A stretch of 64,000 nt of DNA from Bactrocera neohumeralis (Eukaryota; Arthropoda; Insecta; Diptera; Tephritidae), in NCBI RefSeq assembly GCF_024586455.1, contig NC_065922.1, positions 20,456,089 to 20,520,088 on the forward strand, in the 5' to 3' direction. Below the pieces are notes generated by a model that saw only the letters and a list, made by a program, of their open reading frames with translations, made no database searches and was not told where the DNA came from. This document shows positions 36,001-48,000 of the stretch, piece by piece. The position numbers and the translations under genes are program-made. Position 1 is the first letter of the stretch. Every line of letters starts with the position of its first letter.

Positions 36001-39000
36001 TCCGACCAAGAACTATCAACTCGGCAGTATTCCTTCAAACTTTTAGGAAAATATATTCTACCACTACAACAATAATGTTGCAACACCTACCAATTGAGCC
36101 GCCATTCGTTATCGACATCAAGTCCTTCATCACATAATCATAGCGTCCCGTGTAGACATTCTGTTGTGTGCCATAGGCAATTTTAACCGCATCCGCATTC
36201 ACAATATACTCAAAGCCCGTGTGACGCGCCTTGTCCGCCGAATGAGCGCTGACCATGTGCTCGCGCAAATTCGAGAGACGCGGATAGCCAATGCCGCATT
36301 TGACGCATTTGTATGTCTGTGGCAATTGGTCCGGATGTTTCGATTCCATGTGACGCAACACATTGTTGTAGTTGTTGTACTGTTGATCGCATATGGGGCA
36401 AGCTTGTGGCATACGTGAGAAATATTGTGATTTCGGTTGATTTGTGGAGGCAGCTTGGTGACTGCTGCGTGACTCATCGGTGGAGGAGGCGCCTAAATAA
36501 AGTAAGAGAGAAAATGGAGAATTAGTAATGACACAGCTGCTTGCGTTGACCGTAGACGCGTGTGTGACTCACCACCCAAGCCGACGGTTGACTTCTTGGC
36601 CGGCGAATTTTCTGTGCTTATGGCGCTAGCATTTAGCGACGATGTCGACATTTGCTCGCCGAAGCCGGCCAAATGCTTCTCATACACGTGATCAAGGAAT
36701 TTCTGGTGATTATCGAATTTGGCATCGCACGTGACACAACGCAGCGACACGATGCAATCCATGTTGTTGTAGTGACGTTTACGCTCGGCCGGATCGTCCA
36801 ATTCCAAGCCACAGTAACAGCATTGTTTTTGCATGGTGTCCTTGCGTTGCATGTCGGCGTGTTCGTCGTACACGTGCGAACGGAACTCCAACTTCAGCCG
36901 GTACTTCTGCGGACACAACTTGCACTCGTACATCTTATTGACGAGCAACTCCTTGGCGCGCAACTTGTCCGGTACTGCGGCCGCTGTGGCCGTGACTGCA
37001 GCGGCGAAGTTGCTGTCCTTCGCCATGAGCGCATGCAACACTTTGTACAAGTTGATGCAGTTGCGGCGCTTCAAATGCGAGATGAACAGCGCCTTCGAGT
37101 CGTTCAGCTTCAGGCAATTGAAGCAGAGGTTGCGCGGCAATGCTAGGTATTTCTTGCGCATGTGTGCCATGAAATTCTTATAGGTCGAATAGGTTTTATT
37201 ACAACAACGACAAGTCATATTCTGGTATTGGCGCAAAAATTCATCGTTCTGCTGCAGGAACACGATCTTCTCATCGGTCAAATGGTGTTGATACTTCTCC
37301 GGATGCTCATAGTCGAAACCGCCGATTTCACACTTATTGAATGCGTTCACGATTTGTTGTCGGTACTTGAGCGGTGTTATCATGCCGGAAGCGGCGTTCG
37401 ACGCCTCTGCCGCGGCTACGGCGGCCGCTGTGGCGCGTTGCAGCTCCAGTGCGGCTGCCAAGGCGGGTGTGGGTTTGGTCACCGGCATATTGTTGGGTGT
37501 CGATGTTGAGAGCTCGAAGAGATTTGGGTGCAGATTGCGTTCGTGGCGGCGTGCGTTGGCGCGTGTGGAGAATTTCAGATTGCAGGCGCGACAGGACGCC
37601 TCTTTGGTGTCCACCAGTGCGGCTAGCTCAATGGGCGGTCGCGGTTGCTCATATTGATAGGGCATGTGTTCCTGCAGGTGGTGTATTGCGAAAACAATTT
37701 ATTAATTTTAATTGCAAGAAAATATGTTTTATACTGAAAATGTGTACGAGACATACCATGAGCGACTCGTCGCCCTCCTCTTCGGTGCGTTCTAAGAAGA
37801 GTGTTGGGTCAACCATGTCATCGGACTCGTCATGCTGTTTGGTGTTGTATTCATCATCGGGATCCATCGGTTCATCTTTGATTTCGACAGCTGGCAAAGG
37901 CTGTGGAGGAGAGAGGAGAAAAAATATAAAAAAATTAATTAGTGGTGTTAAGTTTTTAACAAAAATTAAATGAATGTATGGACATGGGTTTTCTATGTTA
38001 GTAATTTTTGAATTCATTAGAGTCGCTGAAAAAAATAATATCGTTTTTTTTGTATAGAAAAAAAATTGGGTTAAGAAAAATATTTGTTTTCTTTTGTTAT
38101 AACCAAAAATACAAAATTTAGAATGCAAACGGTTTACATATTATTTAAAATATAATACATATAGAAAAGGCTCCCTAAATAGCTGTCTGCTGAAAATTGA
38201 TGCTCGCATAGAAAAACCCCCTAAATTATAAAATTATAGTCTGTCTTTTGGAATTAAATTCCTATGTTGTCAATACTCGAAAAAGGAACACATTTTTGAT
38301 AAAATATACGATAAAATAAGAATAAACGTTAACTTTGGTTACACCGACCCTATAATACCCTGCTCAAATAAAAGAAAGTATTGCATACAAGATTTTAGTC
38401 AGTCAGTTTGTATGGCAGTTATATGGAATAGTGGCCCGATTTGGGCAATTTGTTCGAAAAATGTAACGCTGCCTTGGACAGTCATCTGCCGTCGAATTTC
38501 GTGAAAAATGGCTCGTTAAATAAAAATGTTTTTCATACAAGGACTTGATTTTCAACGGCTAGTTTGTATGACAGCTATATTAAATACTGGTCCGATCTGG
38601 ACAATTTGTTCAGAGATTGTAGTTTTTGCTTGGACAATAATCCATGTCAAATTTTATGAAGATATCTTTTCAAATAAGAGAGTGTTCCATACAAGGACTT
38701 GACTTTCAACGGCCAGTTTGTATGGCAGCTATATGGAATAGTGGCCCGATCTGGACAATTTCTTCGGATATTGTAGTATTTGCTTGGGCGATAATCCATA
38801 CCAAATTTCGTTAAGATATCTTTTCAAATAAGAGTGTGTTCCATACAAGGACTTGATTTTCAACGGCCAGTTTGTTTGGCAGCTATATGGAAAAGTGGTG
38901 CGATATCAGCGATTCCGGTAAACGAGCAGCTTCTTGATGAGTAAAGAACATGTGCAAAATTACAAAGCGGTATCCTAAAACTTGAGGAAAAAGTTCGCTT

Positions 39001-42000
39001 ATATGCAGACCGACAGCCCACTAGACCCTAATATTGTATATATAAATAACTATTCAAAATAAAAAATTTCTTTCGCAAGGATAGAAAAAAGAAATATATA
39101 CATAAGCATAAATATAAAATATATATAGACGTATGTATATAGGTATATATGCAAAACGTTGTTGCCGATACGTTTACGTTATTGTACGTGTAACGTCTAA
39201 ATAAACGCAATTGCTGTGCGGCACTCTGACACGATGGCGTGGAAGTTGCAGCAGCAACGGCAATTGGCGGTGCTTGATGTGGCACTAACTGTTGGGGATG
39301 CTGTGGTTGAAGTTGTTGTTGCACTTGCTGTTGTTCTAACAACTTTTGCTGCTCTAAGAGCAATTGCTGTTGTTGTTGCCGTTGATATTTTTCCACTTCG
39401 GCTTGCACATGTTGTTGCAATTCTTTTTGTTGTTGTTGCTGATGATGCTGCTGCTGTTGCCGCTGCTGCTGATTGCGATGATAATGCCGCGCACGACGCG
39501 GTGGCGCTTGCGACGGTGGTGCCACAGCCACAGCGACCGGCGGTGCGCGACCCACAGCGGCAGCAGCTATCAAGCCGGCTGTGGGCGCAAATTGCCGACT
39601 GTATTTCCTATAAGGTAAATGTTGCTCCAATAGCAATGGTTGTGTTGCTGTCTGTTTCGCATGAAGCGGAGCTGCTGTGGTTGCTGGCAATTGCTGTTTA
39701 CTGGCGGTAGACGTGGTAGTAGTGCTAGTAATCGTGGTGGTAGCAGCAGTGCTGCTAACCGCGTGGCTAGTAGTACTAGTACAAGTAGTGGTAGTAGTGC
39801 TAGTAGTAGTGGTTGTAGGGTTTTCTTTAGGACTCACATAAACAGTTAAAGATTTGCGTTTCTTCAACGACGAAATTCCATCCAAAATCGATGATGCCAA
39901 ACTCGGCGCGTTGTGCTGTTCACTGTCGTCCGCTTGGTGTTGCTGTTGTTGGCCGGTGCCATCTGCACCAATCGTTGATATGCTGACATTGTTGTCGAGC
40001 AATTGTTGACGTTTATTCGTGTCCAACCAACTGCGTTGCTTGCTTTGTGAGGCAAGGCAGCGATTCTTGAAACTCTGCCAGGAATTCAGGTAACTGATGC
40101 ACGCATGACAAATGCGCAGTGATAGGTGATCTTCGGGATTGATCTGAAAGTGAGAGAAGAGCAAAATTTTTTTTATTAGAGAGTGTTTTATTGAGTATTG
40201 CCGTGATTAGTAGCTTATATAAGAAGGATAAAGAATATATTTTTATAAACATATGAATGTACGTAGAGATTATATAGATTAATGAGGATAATCAACATTG
40301 AAAATAATTCATATCGGAATAATTTATTAATTAAAGGCTCCGAAATTATTGAAAATCAGATATAACGGTACATTTTTTTACTGATATGTGGAAAATGTTA
40401 ATATTAAGTAATTAGTAAAAATGTATTATTTAATCATCGTATTATTAGGGCGGATAGATACTCGTATACTTTGATATATGAAGACATAGACCTAACTTTG
40501 AGAGTATTTTGTCCCATTTTTCACAACTAAATTTAATGGTTTGGAAAAAAGACTTTCATACTGCCTCGAGCTTAAATTGAATACGACTATTACTGTCAAC
40601 GAGTGAATATTATGGATAGAAAACCGTTATCACTACAGTTGGATCTGCCAAAACGGAACAGATAAGAATTGTTATGGAGTCAAAGACAGCCAACGCAGCA
40701 GCAGAATGTCTTTTGATGACACAACATCTACAACAAAGGGAATTAAATTCGTTTCCACGAGAGTCGGGTCCACCGAAACAGAACAGATCCGTATTGCTAT
40801 CGAGGCAAAGACTGCCAACTTTGCAGATTTCCTCAAAATTACTCGGAGAATGTCTTCTGGTAATACAACATCAACAACAGAAGGTTTGAAATCCGTTTCG
40901 AATAGAATCGGTTCTACCGAACTCAAAATTATACGAGAAATGTCTTCTAGTGATACAGCAACAACAACAATTGATTTGAAATCCGTTTCCTACACAATTT
41001 GATCGACACAACCGAAACGGTTCCTGGATTTTATTCCACTATGGACCGCGGAATTTATCAAAAATATTCGGAGACCAAGAAGAATTACAACAGGATAAGC
41101 ATATTTTCCTTTTTCTCACTGACCCCATAACTCGATGTTGTCGAAATTTTAACTTTTAGGGATTCATTTTAGTTTTGCGCGTATATTGCATAATTTCAAG
41201 AGCGCCTCGTTTTGGATTCTGAGATTGTGTTTTGCCACTAAAAGACGAATTAAATACGTTTTCACGACAGTCGGGTCTGCGTAACTAGAATGGATTCGAA
41301 ATTTTTTCCGACGTAGGACCTTTAGCTCTGCAGACTTTATCACAATTATTTTGGGAGTATTTTCTACGCTGTAACGACAACAACAATACAAAGGAATATT
41401 TTCTTAACTTCAACTCACTCTAGACCTCGATGTTGCCGAAAATTTTACCGTTATGTTTTCGATTTTAGTTTAAGCGCGTGTATTGCATACTTTTCGTTTT
41501 GTCTAATGAAATATGCATGAAGACGAATGTACATAGATGAATTTTTAATTAATAAAAATGAAGAATCTTTTTTAATTAATTTCTTGCGAATGAAATATTC
41601 AAATTGCACTTCAAATCTATTTGGGAAATTGATTTTAAATTGTCGCCGCAAATTACTCCTACCGCCGGCCAGGCGAACAACAACAGCAACAGGAGCGGTA
41701 GCACAACTATATACGCATAACAGTAGTTATAATAATGAGAGCGGCAGGCAGGGGTACACCAACTGCCGCAATTTCTATTTGATATTGATGTCAATGACCT
41801 GTTCCTGCTCAAAACAACAGTAAATATATGTAGACGACGGAAATGTCTTAGCTGTGATGTACGAACGCTGGTCCATATGTAGCTATATATGTATGTATGC
41901 GAATAAGTAGACATGCTGATATGTACATACATATGTATATGTATCCTTATAAGCCTACACCCCAGGACTTGACCCGCACAAATGAGTTCCCACACTCTAA

Positions 42001-45000
42001 ATTTCACTAGCAATGGAACATGTGGGGTTTATATGCTTGACTGAGTGATTTCGCATACATGTATGGTAATGTACTTGTATACATGTGTGTGTATGTTTAT
42101 TACATATGTAGTGTGTGGAATGTCTCATTATGCACGCCGCCCGCCGCAAAGACAAGAGGTCAAGATAAACAAACAAACAATTGAGTGTGATTATGAACAA
42201 GTAGCAACTACATGCACACACCTACACGCACACATTGCGTTAAGCAGCAGTCAAAAAGGATAATGCAGCTGCCGTGTGTGTGTGCGTAACATTTTTAGCT
42301 GCAGACAATGGCATTTAATTGAATATTTTAATTTAATATTTAAGTTTAATATCATTTGTCGCCGCATGCAATCTGACAAAAACACACCTGCACACAACTT
42401 CAACGCTTTCAGGCACTTAAACACGACTTGACAAGGCATAGAGACCGGTGTTAGTTGTGTTTAGTATTGGCCTATGAAGGCACTCAAGCCGATTAAACAC
42501 AAAACCTTTGTCATTTCGCAAGGATAATGATTAAAGACAAACACACGAAGACATACATAGCCATATAAAGACATATTATGTATGTATGTAGGTGTTTTGC
42601 GTTCATGCGTGTAAGCCAAAGTGTAGCTAAATCGAATAAGTGCGTCGAAATGTATTTCTAATAATTATGTACTAATATATGTATACATGGATACGTTCAT
42701 CTTAAGTCCCTATTTACCTAAGGGCATACATACGCATCATATATGCTTGTCCCAATGCAGTACAACTGTGTTAAATTCAGAAGCAGTAAGCTTTATGTAG
42801 CGCTGGGACTAAAAATATTCGAATTTTTTCGATATTAATCGATTTTTTTCGCCAAAAGTCCTTTTTACTTTTTTAAACGGCATAATATATTTATTATACC
42901 CTGAACAGTACATATTAAATTTGCCACAAAGTTTTCAACACCCAAAAAGAAACTTCAAAGGCACGTGCCCACGACAGTCAGTCTACGTAACCGGAACGGA
43001 CCCGAATTTCATATCCGGTCAAGGACTGTCATCGCGGTAGAATGCTGCTGTTACAACAACAACAAACTTCGGAGACCTATAAAGTATTTACATATATAAA
43101 TGATTAGTGTGTGAACTGAGCCGATTTAACCGATGTTCGCCTCTCTGTATAAAAATACGCGAACTGAACTACTCCCCAGTTTTTGTGTATTTTGCACACG
43201 GCTTTTTCTCCCTAAGACGATCGGATGGCATCGGCATTATAACATCTAGCTGCCATACAAACTGACCGATCAAAATCAAGCTTTTATATGGAAAACTTGT
43301 TCATTTGACGAGATATCTTCCTGAAATTTGGCACAGATTATTGTCCAAATCAATGTTACAATCTCTGAACATAATTTTCAAATCGGACAACTATAACAAG
43401 TAGCTGTCATGCAAACTGGGCTTCAAAATCATGTCTTTGTTAGGAAAACTTTTTTATTTGCCAAGATATATTCACGAAATTTGGCATGGACTATTGTTCA
43501 AAGCTTCACAACAATTTCCCAAGAAATTGTTCAAATCGGAACACCATAGCTTGTAGCTGCCATACAAACTGACCGATAAAAATCACAAGGACTTGATATT
43601 CATCATTTTTATTTTGTATAGGGTATTATTAGTTTCATAGTTGTATTCAAAACGACGTTTTAAATTAAGAAAAATATCTCTGTTGTTTTACATTGACTCT
43701 CGAAATGTGAAAAAATATTTTTTTGTAACTTTAGAAAGATCTAAGCTATTTCATTACAAAAGATTTAATGATTCTCTTTATTATAGAAATTACCACAAAA
43801 TCTTATAAATATTCCCTCTGAACTAGGTCAAATATAATAATTGGGGTACTCACAACGTGTCATAAAGCATCGTAAACTCATAAATTTTTATACTAGTTTA
43901 AAAAATTTGTTGTTGGATTGCATACTAAAATAAGTTTACGTAAATACAACTTTGAACGCTATGTTTTCGGATCGTTATAACTTTATGAAACTATGTGAAA
44001 CCCCTAAATATATAAAAAAAAAAATCTGAATTTTATGCTTTCGATACGCACGTGACTGTATATACAACACATTAGGCTATATAAATATTGAAGTTGGAGT
44101 GGGTATACATTGTTGAAAGTGCGCCTAAATGTATGTGTGTATATAAGAACATTACATTAGTGCATTACCACATACCGACAAACATACATTTAGTACATTT
44201 AGTTAACTAGAATAATTAAGAAATACATATACATGTACATATGTATGTATTACATATCCCTTTATTTGTATGAATGCATATAGATTGATAACTTGGTGCA
44301 TATTGTTGCTAAATTTACATGTATGTATGTACATGCATATGTGCTAAGCAATGCACATAACCTTAAATATGCATACACATGCATATGCACATACGTGTAT
44401 CTTATCAAAGCGTTGTATGACAGTCAACCTACCAATAAGTGCAACAACAATGCTAATTATAATTATCCTTGCAGAAAGACTAAACGGATAGAATTAAATG
44501 GGCGAATAAAGAAAATTACAGATGCCAATCTACGCATACACTACTACACACACACATACACAGATGCGCAAATATGCAGAAATATTGATTGTATACATAA
44601 AGAAGCACTAATACAACTATAAGAAAATGTATTTTAATTATGACTCCTTATTTTCCTTTAATTATGCAGGTAGGAGTACAGCATACCAATGAACACGCAA
44701 ACAAACACATGCGAGGGTAAATGTGTATACACATAGACCTAACTGTATATGGCTAAGCATTGCTTTGGAGGGTTATAATAGTGCGTCGTAGCCATACGGC
44801 GACTGGGCGGTGGTCCATTTGATGTTCATTCACCTTGCCCATGCTCCGCGCTGCAAACGAATTACCTAAAGCTACACACAGACTCAACGTCGCTCATCTG
44901 TGACTGCGTAGCATATAATGCACGGCAGCTACTGGCTTTTTGTGTTGCGTCGAACTCCTCATTTTCATTATTATCATTCAACTTTTCTTCAAGCGATCGA

Positions 45001-48000
45001 TAATGGAAGCATAATATATAATTCATTTAAGGAAATATATAAATTTTGCATCGTTATTTTTTGGCTGATAATCGAAATGGTGCATATTGAGAGAAATGAG
45101 AATATAACGAGCTGTCTACTTTAGAGAAAAAGGTTAAGTTAAAAACTTGAAATAAAGAACTTGTAAAATTATATAAAAGAGTTATTCAACTTAAAGGCGA
45201 ATCGTTTTCAATATCATTGTGAACTAAATTTGCGGTCCATTTGTATGACAGCTACATACACATGTACATATATGCCATTAATTTCTACGGAGATTGCAGC
45301 GTTGTTTGCGATATAGTCCATACCAAATTACATGGAAATATCTCCTTCAATAAAAAAGTTGTCCATACACAAACTTGATATTGACCGTTCAGTTTACAGT
45401 AAACCGAAATCGGCGGTTCCGACAAAATGAGCAGATTCTTGGAGAAAAAAGGAAGTACGCAAAATTTCACAGCGATATCTCAAAACCGACGAGAGTAATT
45501 CGAATAGTTTGCTACTGGAAACTACCAGTTCTTTCTTTTCAGTTCAAAATTAGCACGTAAATTATCAAAGAAACATTTTATAGGTGTTCAAGCAATGCCC
45601 AAAATGTAACAGTATTTGTTTTGATCGACTTCAAAAGCCTCCAAGCAATGTGTTGTGCATATATGTATCTCTACTAATCTGAAAGCATAAAAATCTTGTA
45701 TCAGTACATTTGTATAATACTGGTTTCAATATGCATTTACTTACTTGTTCCTTGGCCTCTAGACAATAGTCATCGTCATATCGTAAAAATGACAGCTCGT
45801 TCTTACGACAATACAAAGCAATTCCAGAGTATTTGATATTTATATATTCAACTTAAAAATTTCTTAAATAAACTTAAGACATATGCAGGTTTCTACAAAT
45901 AAAAGGGATATTTGAACATTACTGAGCCATTCAAGTGAAACCTCAAAGCCACGTGAACACAATGTAGAGCTGCTAATTGTCCAAAGTTCCAAACCACATA
46001 ACAACTTAGCTGGGTACCTCACTATGCAATGATATCATGTACGCAAACATTATAGGCACCTATCTATTTGTGCTCCAATACAACGATAAGAGTATATCTA
46101 CCAAATAACTTGGGAGTGATGACGTCGTCAACACTGGTTTATAGTGAGGGTGAGTTAGCTAACAAATACGCTGACGTGGTAACCTGGAGCGACTAGAGTA
46201 CCAGCTATTGAAAAGTGACAAATTATAATAGTTAGTTATACAAGTACAAACATACAACTGAAATGATCAAGGCACATATTTAGAAATGAAAATTCCACAA
46301 AGTTTTGAATGTTAACTTATGGTAGGAGCGAACTTTTAAACATTACAGCCGATTCTGAGTAAAGCGAATGAATTTAGCTTCAACCACAGCCCTTTCGACA
46401 CAGAGAACGGCAAGTGGAACAACGTGCCCTGATAAACACATGACGAACGCACTGAGAATTCGTAGCGTGAAACGAAGTAAACGTTAGCGTGTTTGGCTGA
46501 CAACGCTGGCAAATGAGGCTATGGTAGTTAGCGTGAAGGCAGTTTTAATTTTGTTATTATATAGCAACATTGGTACGACGTTTGACCAAGGTAAAGTGTT
46601 GACATATTATAAACGATACAAGCCTGAAATGAATTCTTTTTCAAGATGGGCGGCCAAACCAAAGCCATTAATTAATTGCAATCTTATCGGTTATATGTAT
46701 GTATATATATTTTTTTAACAAACTATTACAAAAATATTTACTTTTATATTCCGCTTACATTTAATTAACAAAATTAACGTAGTCGGAATGGAAAATCAAT
46801 CTAAGTGCGATAGAAAATCTTAGATGAATACATTCGCCTAATTTTTTTCAGTTTCTATAGCCAATATGACGTATCGATGTCATGAGACAACGCCAAAAAT
46901 GTCTAACTGCAACAGAAATAACAATTAAGCCCTTATTGATAAAAATGCATGTACACCTTTCCCTTGGGACGATGTCTCAAAAAGCTATTGTCTCCATAAC
47001 CTCAAAATCTTTTTATCAAAATATAACACACGCATTAAAATGTGTAAGCAGCTGCCAGCTGCTCAAACACGTTATGCAACTCTCAAGGTGAAACTGCTTA
47101 GTTACTCCAAACTGCGCGACAGCGCCTCAGTCTCATACAGTTTGTCTGGTGCTAGCTGGAAGTACGGCTCAAGCAACGAATACACATTTATTAAATCCCT
47201 CCAACGATGTAGCAAAATAACTGCCTACATTATTTCGTACCTAAGAGCTGCTCTCAAATTACTCCACTTATCAACATTAATTCATGTGGAAAGCGTAGTA
47301 CTCGTATACCAACAACCGCCAGACGACAAACAAAGCCATCTCCACTTTTGGAATCGGTCACAGATGGTGAGCGAATCGATAGACAGCAACGAAGATAACG
47401 GCTATGGAACGAACATAAGGTAATGGCAACAACGAAGTCACAACGTATTCCAAGTAGTCGATACAGGCATGCACGTCGTCAATTCCCAGCACAAAACAGC
47501 ATGCCAAGCGAGGGAAATGACAACGATGTAGTCGACGCACTACTACCACCGATAATGCGCATCGAACGCAGGCCAGAAAGAGATAGCGTAGTAGCCAATA
47601 CCACACGGTACTCGGTTACCAGCAAGCATTTAACTGCTGCCTGTCAATCGTAGCGTTCCAGTAAATAGCACATGTGCGTCGGCAGTTACGGTTATGAAAT
47701 GTTCCTCGTGCACCGTACCGTTCTGTACGCGCATTTTGCAAAGTTTCCTAAAATAATGAAATTCATCCTTAGAGTTGGTAAATCTTCCATACATTTACAG
47801 CGCTTTCCGAATCCAATTCTCTTTTGTTTTGATATACAACAAAAAAAAAATCGCATTGTTTTCATCGCTTCTTTGCACATATCGTTCTTTATCACCGACT
47901 ATGTCTTTCGCTCCTTCGTAATCGAGTATGCATGCGTTTGTATGCATGTGTGCGTATAATTGTTATTACCGGCTTTGTTGTTTTTGCCATGGTTTCTATA

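Noticed and set aside
37374..37973. 199-codon plus-strand frame
   Set aside because: Antisense to hang exons 3 and 4, crossing an intron without splice sites of its own.
39216..39710. 164-codon plus-strand frame rich in Ala/Val
   Set aside because: Antisense shadow of the poly-Gln region in hang exon 2.
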